Source: Humibacillus sp. DSM 29435
Lineage (GTDB): Bacteria > Actinomycetota > Actinomycetes > Actinomycetales > Dermatophilaceae
Direction: 5' to 3'
DNA length: 64,000 nt
NCBI RefSeq assembly: GCF_001758225.1
Contig: NZ_MAST01000001.1
Coordinates: 124,001 to 188,000 of the forward strand
The translations under genes were made by a program, and so were the position numbers. The notes beneath the pieces were generated by a model. It was not told where the DNA came from and made no database searches. It saw nothing but the letters and a program-made list of their open reading frames with translations. This document shows positions 1-8,339 of the stretch, in pieces. Position 1 is the stretch's first letter. Every line of letters starts with the position of its first letter.

Positions 1-1015
1 GTCGGGCCAAGCCGGCTCGCATCGCGGACCCGAGGGCTTCCAGCCGGTCGAGCACCCCCGGCAGGGCGCCGGCGACGATGATGCCGTCGATGCCGGCTGA
101 CGCCAACCCCGCGACCGTGTCTGCGATGGCCGGAGCAGTGTCGATGAGCAGGAAGCGTCGGCGCACCAACCGGCTCACGTCGTCGTCATCCTCAACGCCG
201 CTGTCATCGCGGCTGTCATCGCGAGGGTGATCACCGCCGTGCGTGTCGGTGGCGGTGTGCTGCTGCGCCCCGTGGCGACGGTAGTCATGGGCCTCGGCCA
301 GTCGCCGCACCGCCGCGACCTGGTCGTCAGCGAGGCCGAACCAGTCGGGGGCGTTGGCCATCCGCATGGCGCACGACCCGAGCAGGGGAGCGGCCGCCGC
401 GGCCGCCGACCGTGGGTCGTCTACGACGAGCGCCCGGACGAAGAGCCAGACCCGCGTGGTGGGTTCGGTCTCTCGGGCGAGCCGCACCGCGCGCGCCACC
501 GTCGCCTGGTCGACGCCGACATCGAGCAGCACGCCCCCGAGCTCGGCTGCGGTCGCGGTGACGGTGCGGGGGCCTGAGGCCGCACCGAGCAGACGACCCG
601 GCAGCCGGTCGTGCCCTCTCTCGTCGCGGAGCAGCTCACGGAGCGACCGCATCGTCATGCGGTACTCGGCAAGAGTGGGCGCGGTGATGCCCTCGTTCGC
701 GACAGAGCTCTCACCCCGCCCGACCACGGTGAAGGCTCGGCCCGGATGGTGCTGCTCCAGGGTGCGTAGTGCGCCCGCGACCGTCGTGGGGTGTCGCAGC
801 CCCAGGCTGGCCACGACCGGTCCGGCCAGGGCGGCGTCGGTGCTCGCGAGCACCCGCCCGGTCTCGACCCACCCATCGCGAAAGAGGCGGGGGCTGTCGA
901 CGAGACCGATGCCGTCGAACCCGGCCGACAGTGCTCGCTGCGTCACCGCGACCGGCTCGCTGTCAGACCAGCGGCGGGCGAGGTTCAGCATCAGGGGTGG
1001 AACGGAAGCGCTCAT
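1..1015 (-). CDS. LLM-class F420/flavin-dependent oxidoreductase, C-terminus cut by window edge
   Basis: About 338 residues are visible and no stop occurs before the left edge, so the C-terminus is missing. The opening strand AGFDGIGLVDSPRL (from residue 31), then GPVVASLGLRHPTTVAGAL and FTVVGRGESS, follow the TIM-barrel pattern of luciferase-like monooxygenases, closest to the F420-dependent reductase-like subgroup. A polar, Asp/His-rich stretch near residues 265-285 looks like a surface insertion. ATG at 1015 overlaps the stop of the upstream gene (ATGA), so it is the last visible gene of the leftward operon. It probably supplies a redox step; whether the cofactor is F420 or FMN cannot be decided here. 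Confidence 0.75.
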   Translation of the reverse strand, partial: MSASVPPLMLNLARRWSDSEPVAVTQRALSAGFDGIGLVDSPRLFRDGWVETGRVLASTDAALAGPVVASLGLRHPTTVAGALRTLEQHHPGRAFTVVGRGESSVANEGITAPTLAEYRMTMRSLRELLRDERGHDRLPGRLLGAASGPRTVTATAAELGGVLLDVGVDQATVARAVRLARETEPTTRVWLFVRALVVDDPRSAAAAAAPLLGSCAMRMANAPDWFGLADDQVAAVRRLAEAHDYRRHGAQQHTATDTHGGDHPRDDSRDDSGVEDDDDVSRLVRRRFLLIDTAPAIADTVAGLASAGIDGIIVAGALPGVLDRLEALGSAMRAGLAR

Positions 1016-1632
1016 GACGCACCGACAACCGATGTCACGGTCAGCTCGAAGGTCTCGGCCACGCCTACGACACCGACCGCGTGCAGGCGGGTCGCCAGCC
1101 AGCCGGCAGCCAGGGTGTGACCGAGCAGGAGGCCGTTGTCGTCGGTGGTGCGGGTGAGCGGATGCACCACAAGGAGGGCCCCCGCCACATCGACGAGAGC
1201 GCGTGCCGCTGAAGAGCTCCGGTCGGGGGAGCCACCCGTCGCGACGAAGGCACACACCGCCGCGGCCGTGACCCAGCGAGTCACCCCGGCGACGGCTGTC
1301 GGCCCCTGCGCCACCTGCACGACCGTGTCGGCCCGTTCGGCCTCGTTCAGCCCGGCTTCGACTGCGGTGGTGAGCATCGAGGACTCTCGTTCGACGCCGC
1401 AGGCAGTCGCAAGCAGCGTCAAGCCGTCGAGAAGAGCGACGCGATCGACCGAACCCTCGACGACAGGAGCAGCACTGGCCGCACGGTGGATTCGGGACCC
1501 GTTCCACAGCAACGCGGGAAACACTCCGGCTCGGCGGCTCAGCCCCAGCAGGTCGAGACCGTTGGGCATCCCCGTCTCATCGGCAGCGACGGCTCCGAGC
1601 TCGTCGGCCCAGGCCGTCAGGTCGGCTGGCAC
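1012..1632 (-). CDS. Unrecognised 206-residue protein, possibly divergent MmgE/PrpD-like
   Basis: I do not recognise this protein firmly. It is Ala/Val/Leu-rich with no signal peptide or obvious catalytic motif. PALLWNGSRIHRAAS resembles the LLNGTxAHxxDFDD region of MmgE/PrpD proteins, and GLLLGHTLAAGWLATRLHAVG resembles the segment where those proteins carry a GWAAH-type motif, but it is less than half their length. The start is GTG at 1632; the frame stays open and coding-like to about 1683 without an ATG, GTG or TTG, so the true N-terminus is uncertain. It couples by ATGA to the downstream oxidoreductase. It may be an accessory or degenerate paralogue of the operon's MmgE/PrpD enzymes. Confidence 0.5.
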   Translation of the reverse strand: MPADLTAWADELGAVAADETGMPNGLDLLGLSRRAGVFPALLWNGSRIHRAASAAPVVEGSVDRVALLDGLTLLATACGVERESSMLTTAVEAGLNEAERADTVVQVAQGPTAVAGVTRWVTAAAVCAFVATGGSPDRSSSAARALVDVAGALLVVHPLTRTTDDNGLLLGHTLAAGWLATRLHAVGVVGVAETFELTVTSVVGAS

Positions 1633-1685
1633 GGGCGCAGACCGCAGGGCGTCGAGCCGGCTGATCGAGTCGGCAACCTTGACGT

Positions 1686-2039
1686 TCAGCGGGTCACCTC
1701 GGTGCTCTCGGTGACGAGGTAGAACCGGAAGTCGGTTCGCCCGCCCGGGCCGCGCTCACTCGGGATCGGGTGCTCGTCGAACCACGCCAGGTAGCTGGCG
1801 TAGGCCTGCTCGTCGGCGTAGTGCATCTCGGCGATCCGGTAGAACGAGAGGCCCTCCGGCACATCGGCCGAACCACCGGAGGCCTGGCGGACCGGTCGCA
1901 GCACCTTGTTGAAGACGATGCGGTCGAGGTGGGGGTTGGCCAGCAGGTCGGGAGCGTGCACGTCGAACAGCCAGGCCTCGTACTCCTCGGGGCTGACTCC
2001 CGGCTGGATCTCGTAACCCAGGATGGTCTTGATGCTCAT
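1686..2039 (-). CDS. EthD-like dimeric alpha/beta-barrel protein
   Basis: A 117-residue protein starting MSIKTILGYEIQPGVSPEEYEAWLFDVHAPDLLANPHL, which is the beta-strand followed by 'Y..W....H.P.....P.L' pattern of EthD-family and related dimeric alpha/beta barrels. These small proteins often act as accessory enzymes (isomerases, decarboxylases, antibiotic-monooxygenase folds) in degradation operons. ATG at 2039 is chosen because GAGGAG lies at the right distance, rather than an ATG 42 bases upstream. It sits 45 bases after the split-barrel gene, inside the leftward operon. The specific reaction cannot be told. Confidence 0.65.
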   Translation of the reverse strand: MSIKTILGYEIQPGVSPEEYEAWLFDVHAPDLLANPHLDRIVFNKVLRPVRQASGGSADVPEGLSFYRIAEMHYADEQAYASYLAWFDEHPIPSERGPGGRTDFRFYLVTESTEVTR

Positions 2040-2084
2040 GGTGCTCCTCGCTTCGGTTGGTCTGTCGGATTTCCGGGCCACGCC

Positions 2085-2636
2085 CTAGGGGTCGATGCGG
2101 ATGGTCGTCCGCAGCACGGGGTCACCGGCCCGCCAGTCGAACGACTGGGCTCCGGCGCCGAATCCTTCGAGCCGCACGCGGTAGGGGTGTACGCGGATGC
2201 CGACGAGGTCGGCCGCCACCTGGTCTCGGTCTCGGGCGGGAGCGCGGTCATCGCCACGAGCCACCTGTTCGGCCCGGGCCCGCGCGTAGGTGTCCCAGGT
2301 CCACGCCTCGCCCATGAACTGAGCCTGGCCTCGCACCATCACCGCACGGGCCGGCAGGCGCCCGAGGTCGAAGACGTGAGGACGGTCGTTCGTGGCTCCG
2401 GGGGCCGGTGACCCGAGCCAGGCCACGAGCAGCCGGGGGTCGCGGCGAAGCTGTTCGAGACGCCGGTGTGATCGACGTTGCACGAGGTTGACGGCGAAGC
2501 CCTCCGCGAGGAAGGCAGTCATCGAACGGCTCACCGGGTAGCCCTGGGCGTCGAGGGTGGTCACCACCGCGAAGCCGGCCTCGTCGCGCACGAACCCCTC
2601 GGCGAGAGCCAACACTGCGGCATCCGGGCGGGTCAT
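2085..2636 (-). CDS. FMN/F420-binding split beta-barrel (pyridoxamine phosphate oxidase-like) protein
   Basis: A 183-residue protein. Residues 20-60 (AGFAVVTTLDAQGYPVSRSM, then NLVQRRSHRRLEQLRRDPR) show the first strands and the phosphate-binding Arg/His region of the pyridoxamine 5'-phosphate oxidase-like / F420-dependent oxidoreductase (FDOR) fold. The C-terminal part (IRVHPYRVRLEGFG) is the typical last strand pair. In actinobacteria such proteins bind FMN or F420 and reduce small metabolites. ATG at 2636 overlaps the MmgE/PrpD stop (ATGA), showing translational coupling. Together with the LLM-type gene it suggests a reductive step in the pathway. Confidence 0.7.
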   Translation of the reverse strand: MTRPDAAVLALAEGFVRDEAGFAVVTTLDAQGYPVSRSMTAFLAEGFAVNLVQRRSHRRLEQLRRDPRLLVAWLGSPAPGATNDRPHVFDLGRLPARAVMVRGQAQFMGEAWTWDTYARARAEQVARGDDRAPARDRDQVAADLVGIRVHPYRVRLEGFGAGAQSFDWRAGDPVLRTTIRIDP

Positions 2637-4039
2637 TGCGCACCTGCTGCGCAGCGGATCTGTCGGCCGAGAGCACGGGCGTCGCCACCGGTCGCCAAGG
2701 CGTGAACCGCGGCCAGCACCGTGTTGCCCGCGGCGCCGAACCTTCCGGTCAACAGGCGGGTAGCCTTCATTCCCAGTGCATCCCGGCCAAATCGATGATC
2801 GTCGTCACCACGAGGAAGCCCGGCGGTCGCCTCGCGTCGGCTCCCGTCGAAGAGCTGAACGCGCACCCGTGCCGGCCGCCCGGCCGGGTACCCCGCGTCG
2901 AGCGCCGGGTCGTGCACGACTGTGACGCGCGCGGCCAGATCGCGCACATCCACGGCGCTGATCCGGTCTGCGGTCAGGTTCGTCTCGTCGAGACGACCGT
3001 CGAGCAGCGCGACGGCCACCGAAGTGGGCACGCTGAAGCGTGCAGTCAGCTCGGAGTCGGCCACGGTGTCGAAGACGGCCGCACCGCCATAGGCGGCGAC
3101 GACCACCGACTCGACGGTGCTGCCGTGGAGTCCGGCCGTCATGAGGTCGTCGACGGCGTCGTTGACTCCGTGCAGGTGGGCGCAGGTCGGGTAGGCCTTG
3201 ACGTAACCGTGGAGCACCTCGAAGCGCGGCCAGGAGCCGTTCACCGCCTCCAGCGGCGCAGGGTTCCATGCCGCCGCGGCCATGGCGGCGAGATGGCGTT
3301 CGAAGGTTCCCGGTGCCGGCTCGAGCCCGGCCACCGCAGCGACGCCCTGCTCGGCTCCGAGCTGTACCGATGAGCCGAGGAAGGTGTGCGACGCGGAGTG
3401 GCCGGCGAAGACGGTGGTCGCATCGGTGAGCAGCACTGCGCCGGCTGCAAGCTCGAGGGCTCGCGAAGCAGCCGAGGTGTCTCCGGGGGCCAGCAGCCGG
3501 GCCGTTGCGGCAGCCGCGGCTACCTGCCCCCAGGTGCCGATGTCATGCACTCCGGTCGGGGTGCCACCCATGGCCATCCCGACCCGGACCCCCGCCTCAT
3601 ACCCGGCGAGCACGGCCGAGAGCACCTCGGAGCCGTCGGCCCCGATCTGCTCGGCGAGGGCCAGAACAGCGGGCACGACATGGGACGCCGGGTGGCCGCG
3701 TGCGAGTCGGTGCCCGTCCTGAAGCTGGTCGGCCGCCGCCGCCGTGGCGTTCAGCAGCATCGCGGTTGACGCCGGCCATGAGGCGGTCGAGCCCAGTACC
3801 GAGGCGCCACCTTCGATGTCGGCGGTTCCGGCTGCGTTGCCGGCCGAGCGGCCGGACGGACCGCCGCCGAGGAGACGGCCGTGCAGATCGGTGAGGCGAC
3901 GGAGCTCGGGTCGACCCGACCCGAGGGCCGCCACGGCGACGCAGTCAGCGACCAGGTCGACGACCTGGTCGCGAACGGGCTCTGGGGCGCTGGTCCAGGA
4001 GGTCGTGGCCACGGCGCGGGCCAAGCCGTCGATGCTCAC
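2633..4039 (-). CDS. MmgE/PrpD family protein, GHPAxH subtype
   Basis: A 468-residue protein of full family length with an N-terminal helical domain (VRDQVVDLVADCVAVAALGSG), a central LLNATAAAADQLQDG...GHPASH segment and the C-terminal KAYPTCAHLHGVNDAVDDL motif with Lys, Cys and His. The family contains 2-methylcitrate dehydratase, cis-aconitate decarboxylase and iminodisuccinate epimerase, which act on polycarboxylates. Here the usual DFDD signature is replaced by an ADQLQDGH...GHPASH version shared with the third paralogue at 14250, so the substrate probably differs from methylcitrate. It starts at GTG 4039, four bases after the previous stop. The exact reaction is unknown. Confidence 0.85.
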   Translation of the reverse strand: MSIDGLARAVATTSWTSAPEPVRDQVVDLVADCVAVAALGSGRPELRRLTDLHGRLLGGGPSGRSAGNAAGTADIEGGASVLGSTASWPASTAMLLNATAAAADQLQDGHRLARGHPASHVVPAVLALAEQIGADGSEVLSAVLAGYEAGVRVGMAMGGTPTGVHDIGTWGQVAAAAATARLLAPGDTSAASRALELAAGAVLLTDATTVFAGHSASHTFLGSSVQLGAEQGVAAVAGLEPAPGTFERHLAAMAAAAWNPAPLEAVNGSWPRFEVLHGYVKAYPTCAHLHGVNDAVDDLMTAGLHGSTVESVVVAAYGGAAVFDTVADSELTARFSVPTSVAVALLDGRLDETNLTADRISAVDVRDLAARVTVVHDPALDAGYPAGRPARVRVQLFDGSRREATAGLPRGDDDHRFGRDALGMKATRLLTGRFGAAGNTVLAAVHALATGGDARALGRQIRCAAGAQ

Positions 4040-4043
4040 GTCG

Positions 4044-5477
4044 TCACCCCCGCCCGGCCCCGGCGACGAGGTTCATCAGCCGGCTGACGTCGGGAGCGGA
4101 GGGCAGGTCGAGGCCGGCGACGGCGACGGCAGCAGCCGCATCGGCGCCGAGCGACCGTGAGGCGTTCAGGCGCACCTTGGTCGCGAGCTCCTCGGTGGTC
4201 AGGGGGTTTCCGGGCCCGCCACGGTTGACGTCGACCCGAACCTCGTGGCGGGTGCCGTCGGTCGTGGTGACGCGTAGCACGGCGGGGAACTGGTGCGGAA
4301 AGATCTCGTCGCACCGAGCATCCGGAACACATCTCACCAGGGCGGCCAGGTTCAGTCGCTGCTCGTCGAGGGCGGCCTCGTCGGTGAAGTCGTCGTGGAA
4401 GACGCCGAGGCCGGCACCACCGACCAGTGCGGCGGCCACGGTGTAGGGGCCGCTGAACGCAGCGTGGTAGCCCGACCGCGGGCGCGCCTTCTCCTCCGGA
4501 GGCTGGGCGATGGTTCGCAGCACGGCCGTCGGGGCTCCGAGCTCGATCGCCACGATGTCGACGGGGTCGACTCCACGGGCCCGCATCTCGAGGGCGGCGT
4601 CGATGCCGGCGTGGGTGAAGTGGTTGCAGGGGTAGGGCTTGAAGAAGATGCCGGGCAGCTCCCAGCGTTCGCCGAGGTCGGCGGTGACCGCATCGACGTC
4701 GGCCCGGTCACCACAGAAGGCGTGGAGGAAGCCGAACCTCCCCTCGATCACTGTGGGTGGCCCGGTCAGCCCGTGGGCGGCGAGATCGGCTGCGACGACC
4801 CCCGCGTGAGCGGCCCAGCCACAGTGCACCCGCTTGACCGTGCCACCGGTACGGTTCGCCTCGAGCAGACCCGAACCCATCGAGGCCGCGATGCCCGCCG
4901 CGTGGGCGATGCCGTCGGCGTCGAGGCCGGTCACCATGGCCGCCGCGACAGCCGCCCCGACAGCACCGCAGATCGAGGTGGCGTGCTGACCCCGTTCGAA
5001 GAACTCCGAGTTGCCGAGCGACTCGTCGTAGCCCCCCATCCCGAGGCGCACGGTCACCTCGATACCGACTCCTGCGGCGTCGAGCAGGGCGGCTCCGGAG
5101 GCGCCCGTGGCCTCGGCCACGGCGAGGGCGGCGGGAATGACACTCGATGAGGGGTGCAGCACTGAGGGCAGGTGCGTGTCGTCGAAGTCGAGCGAGTGCG
5201 CCAGCGTGCCGTTGACCAGGGCGGCAGCCGCAGCAGGGACCTTGAGCCCGGTGCCGATCGCCGTCGCGTCGGTGGGGCCTCCCCACCCGCGCACGACTGC
5301 CGTCACCGCCGAGGCGGAGGTCTCGCCCCCCGCCGCGAGCGAGTTGCCCACCAGGTCGAGCACGCGCCGGGCCACGTCGTCTCGCAGCCCCGCCGGCAGC
5401 CCGTCGCGACGGGTGACGACGGCGAGGTCGGCCAGCTGCTGCACGACGGTGCGCGCCGACGCCTCGGGCGGGTTCAC
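4044..5477 (-). CDS. MmgE/PrpD family protein, canonical DFDD subtype
   Basis: A 477-residue protein with canonical family features: VNGTLAHSLDFDDTHLPSV, then LHPSSSVIPAALAVAE, KRVHCGWAAHAG, and KPYPCNHFTHAGIDAALEM. The family catalyses dehydration, decarboxylation or epimerisation of di- and tricarboxylates. The intact DFDD and CGWAAHAG motifs distinguish it from the two GHPAxH paralogues in this cluster, so it likely catalyses a different step. The start is GTG at 5477, overlapping the cyclase-family stop (GTGA). It could be a methylcitrate-type dehydratase or a decarboxylase; sequence alone does not say. Confidence 0.88.
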   Translation of the reverse strand: MNPPEASARTVVQQLADLAVVTRRDGLPAGLRDDVARRVLDLVGNSLAAGGETSASAVTAVVRGWGGPTDATAIGTGLKVPAAAAALVNGTLAHSLDFDDTHLPSVLHPSSSVIPAALAVAEATGASGAALLDAAGVGIEVTVRLGMGGYDESLGNSEFFERGQHATSICGAVGAAVAAAMVTGLDADGIAHAAGIAASMGSGLLEANRTGGTVKRVHCGWAAHAGVVAADLAAHGLTGPPTVIEGRFGFLHAFCGDRADVDAVTADLGERWELPGIFFKPYPCNHFTHAGIDAALEMRARGVDPVDIVAIELGAPTAVLRTIAQPPEEKARPRSGYHAAFSGPYTVAAALVGGAGLGVFHDDFTDEAALDEQRLNLAALVRCVPDARCDEIFPHQFPAVLRVTTTDGTRHEVRVDVNRGGPGNPLTTEELATKVRLNASRSLGADAAAAVAVAGLDLPSAPDVSRLMNLVAGAGRG

Positions 5478-6307
5478 GCGGAGACCGCCGCGAACGGGCG
5501 AACCGGGGATCCGGTTCCACCGACGATGCGCAGGGGGGCCATCACGAACGTGAACTCGGTGAGGCCGGCGGCCGCAGCGTCCTCCAGAGCCAGGTGCTCG
5601 ATGATGAAGATCCCGTGCTGCACGAGCAGGATGCGGTGCACGGGCAGAACGCTGTGCCCGGCTCCGGGCGGAATCTGTTCGTAGGCCGTGGTGTCGCTGC
5701 CGGTGGCGACGATCCCGGCCTCCGCGAGCCAGCGGGCCCCGTCGGGTGTCACCCCGGGAACCCCCTTCTCCTTGCTCAGATAGCGCGTGGCGTCGTCGAA
5801 GTGACGGGACCAGCCCGTACGCACGAGCGCGACGTCGCCTTTGCGCAGTGGGGTGCCGGCGCGGTCGAGGGCGGCCTGGAGGTCGTCGGCCCCCACGCCG
5901 TGGCCGGGGTCGAGCACGTCGACCCCCCGGGCCGCGGCCACGTCGAGCAGTACGCCTCGATGGAGGAACGCCGGGGTGTGCTCGGCTCCGAGCTCACGAA
6001 ACGCTCCACCCACCTGGGCGGCGGCGGCGTCGACGCCACCGTGCATGAGGCCCTCGTGGCTGACGTGGGCGAGGGCATCGACGTGCGTGCCGACGTGGCC
6101 CCCGGTGACGATGATCTCGTTGGCGGCCGATCCGCCGTCGGGCCGCACCATGTCGCCGTGCCGACGGATGAGGGTCATCCGGAACCCGGGATGGTTCGGC
6201 GAACAGGGCATGCCCGTGAAGAAGGGCTGACCCAGCTCGACGATCGAGACGCCGGCGCTCACGGCTGCGAGCAGTGCGTCTGTGCCGGTGTGCGTCTTCT
6301 GGCTCAT
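5474..6307 (-). CDS. Cyclase-family (KynB/isatin hydrolase-like) metal-dependent hydrolase
   Basis: A 277-residue protein carrying the family metal-binding signature HVGTHVDALAHVS (pattern HxGTHxDxxxH) near residues 72-84. Known members are bacterial kynurenine formamidase, isatin hydrolase and other Mn/Zn amide hydrolases; 'cyclase' is a historical name. Its length suits the larger isatin-hydrolase-like branch better than KynB (about 210 residues), and no kyn genes lie nearby. Within this operon it could open a cyclic amide or hydrolyse an N-acyl intermediate, complementing the dihydropyrimidinase-like gene of the rightward arm. ATG at 6307 shares one base with the upstream stop (TGATG). Confidence 0.8.
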   Translation of the reverse strand: MSQKTHTGTDALLAAVSAGVSIVELGQPFFTGMPCSPNHPGFRMTLIRRHGDMVRPDGGSAANEIIVTGGHVGTHVDALAHVSHEGLMHGGVDAAAAQVGGAFRELGAEHTPAFLHRGVLLDVAAARGVDVLDPGHGVGADDLQAALDRAGTPLRKGDVALVRTGWSRHFDDATRYLSKEKGVPGVTPDGARWLAEAGIVATGSDTTAYEQIPPGAGHSVLPVHRILLVQHGIFIIEHLALEDAAAAGLTEFTFVMAPLRIVGGTGSPVRPFAAVSA

Positions 6308-7158
6308 CAGTGGCCTCCCGATTCGGTGGTGGTGACGTGGGTGGGTACTCGGTCGAGCACGACCCGGGCGCGGGCCACGACCGCACCGTCGATGAAGCGG
6401 CCGCCGGCGTCGAGCACCGCGACCTCACCGTCGGCCTCGGCCCGGGCCGCTGTCGCGACGATCGCGCGGGCGGCGCTCACGGCATCCGGGCTGGGGGTGT
6501 AGACCTCATGCACGACCCGGAGCTGAGCCGGGTGCACGACCGATCGTCCGAAGAAGCCAGAAGCGAGACCGGCCTGGCTGGAGGCGCGGAGACCCTCGAG
6601 GTCGGCCACATCGGTCCAGACGCTCTGCACCGGTGAGGTGAGGCCTGCCGCTCGCGACGCCACCACGACCGCCCCCCGGGCCCAGTCGAGGCCGCTGGGT
6701 GAACCGACCAGCAGGTCGGCGGCGAGGTCGGCCTCGCCCAGCCCCAGCCCGACGACCCGCTCGTGCGCGGCAGCCAGTTCGGCGGCACGGGACAGCCCCA
6801 AGGCAGTCTCGAGCAGCAGCTGTAGGGGCAGGTCGGTGGTCTGCGCCACCCAGCGCACCACCGCGGCTTCCTCCGAACGGGGGAGGCGTAGCCCGTCGAC
6901 ACCGGAGTGCGCCATCGCCTCCACGTCGGTGCGACCCAGGGTGTCGACGGGGGGGTTCACCCGTACCCACACCTGGGGGCCCGCGGGGTCACGGCGGGTG
7001 AGGGCCGAGAGCGCGTGGTCGCGCGCTTCGTGCTTGCGGCCGGCTGGCACCGCATCCTCGAGGTCGATGACCACGGCATCGGCCACCGACGCCAGGGCCT
7101 TGGCGATGCGGTCGGGGCGGTGGCCGGGAACGTAGAGCCACGAGCGGGGGGCGCTCAC
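6307..7158 (-). CDS. HpcH/HpaI aldolase - CitE-type acyl-CoA lyase
   Basis: A 283-residue protein opening SWLYVPGHRPDRIAKALA, then ADAVVIDLEDAVPAGRKHEAR, VWVRVNP, LLLETALGLSRAAELAA and GLGLGEADLAADL. This is the CitE-like (beta-methylmalyl-, citramalyl- or malyl-CoA lyase) arrangement, with a substrate-binding Arg and metal-binding Glu and Asp. Such enzymes cleave beta-hydroxyacyl-CoA esters to acetyl-/propionyl-CoA plus pyruvate or glyoxylate, or act as thioesterases. Next to a class III CoA-transferase it most likely performs the final C-C cleavage of the pathway. The start is GTG at 7158, overlapping the transferase stop. Confidence 0.85.
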   Translation of the reverse strand: MSAPRSWLYVPGHRPDRIAKALASVADAVVIDLEDAVPAGRKHEARDHALSALTRRDPAGPQVWVRVNPPVDTLGRTDVEAMAHSGVDGLRLPRSEEAAVVRWVAQTTDLPLQLLLETALGLSRAAELAAAHERVVGLGLGEADLAADLLVGSPSGLDWARGAVVVASRAAGLTSPVQSVWTDVADLEGLRASSQAGLASGFFGRSVVHPAQLRVVHEVYTPSPDAVSAARAIVATAARAEADGEVAVLDAGGRFIDGAVVARARVVLDRVPTHVTTTESGGH

Positions 7159-8339
7159 ACGACCCCCTTGCGTCGCAGCTCGGCCAGCTCGTCGGCATCG
7201 ACGCCGATCTCACCGAGCACCTCGGCGGTGTGCTGGCCGAGCGACGGGCCTGCCGAGGTGATGGCCCCAGGAGTCTCCGACAGGCGGAAGAGAACGTTCT
7301 GCATCAGCACGGAGCCCAGCTCGGGGTCGGGCACGCGCACGAGAGTGCCGAGCGCTGCGAACTGCGGATCGGCCACCACGTCGCGCACGTCGTAGATGGG
7401 CGCGACTGCGGCCTGGGCCTGCTCAAAAGCCTGCACGACCTCGTCGCGGTCACGTGCGGCGATCCATGACCCCACCGCATCGTCGAGGAGGTCGGCGTGC
7501 TCGGCTCGGTCGGCGCCCGACGCGAACCACGGTTCGTCGATGAGCTCGGGTCGGCCGACGAGGTGCATGACGCGCTCGGCGATGCTCTGCGCGCTCGTCG
7601 AGACGGCTACCCACTGACCGTCACGCGTGGCGTAGGTGTTGCGGGGGGCGTTGTTGGCCGAACGGTTTCCGGTGCGCTCCTGCACCTGCCCGAGGGCGTC
7701 CCACACCGTGGGCTGGGGCCCGAGCAGGGTGAGGATGGGCTCGATGATCGCGAGATCGACCACCTGGCCGCGGCCGGTCGAGTCACGCGCCCGTAGGGCG
7801 GTCATCGTCGCGAAAGCAGTTGCCAGTGCGGCGATTCCGTCAGCCAACCCGAAGGGTGGCAGGGTGGGAGGCCCGTCAGGCTGGCCGGTGATCGCGGCGA
7901 ACCCGCTCATCGCCTCGGCGAGCGTGCCGAACCCGGGTCGTTTGGCGTAGGGGCCGAACTGGCCGAAGCCGGTGACGCGGGCGAGCACGAGACCGGGGTT
8001 GAGTGCGCTCAGCTCGTCGTAGCCGAGGCCCCACCGCTCGAGGGTTCCCGGGCGGAAGTTCTCGATGACGACGTCGGCCTGCGTGACCAGCCGGCGAAAG
8101 ATCTGCTGGCCTTCGGGGCTGCCGAGATAGAGGGTGATGCCGCGCTTGTTGCGCCCGACCACCTTGCCCCACAGGCCCACGCCGTCTTTGCTCGCACCGT
8201 GGTAGCGCACCGGGTCGCCGCGCGGGTGCTCGACCTTGATGACGTCGGCACCGAAGTCGCCGAGCATCGTGGCGGCCATCGGGCCGGCGAACAGGGTCGA
8301 GATGTCGAGCACTTTCAGCCCGGCGAGCGCGGCGGTCAT
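7155..8339 (-). CDS. Class III (CaiB/BaiF, formyl-CoA transferase type) CoA-transferase
   Basis: A 394-residue protein starting MTAALAGLKVLDISTLFAGPMAATMLGDFGADVIKVEHPRGDP, the hallmark N-terminus of family III CoA-transferases. It continues VIENFRPGTLERWGLGYDELSALNPGLV and a catalytic-Asp region FGLADGIAALATAFA. It transfers CoA between carboxylic acids, activating an acid for the adjacent CitE-type lyase. ATG at 8339 is preferred over an upstream start because it overlaps the regulator stop (ATGA) and aligns with the family. It is the first enzyme gene after the IclR gene. The donor and acceptor acids are unknown; citramalate, itaconate or malate-like acids are typical for this gene pair. 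Confidence 0.9.
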   Translation of the reverse strand: MTAALAGLKVLDISTLFAGPMAATMLGDFGADVIKVEHPRGDPVRYHGASKDGVGLWGKVVGRNKRGITLYLGSPEGQQIFRRLVTQADVVIENFRPGTLERWGLGYDELSALNPGLVLARVTGFGQFGPYAKRPGFGTLAEAMSGFAAITGQPDGPPTLPPFGLADGIAALATAFATMTALRARDSTGRGQVVDLAIIEPILTLLGPQPTVWDALGQVQERTGNRSANNAPRNTYATRDGQWVAVSTSAQSIAERVMHLVGRPELIDEPWFASGADRAEHADLLDDAVGSWIAARDRDEVVQAFEQAQAAVAPIYDVRDVVADPQFAALGTLVRVPDPELGSVLMQNVLFRLSETPGAITSAGPSLGQHTAEVLGEIGVDADELAELRRKGVV

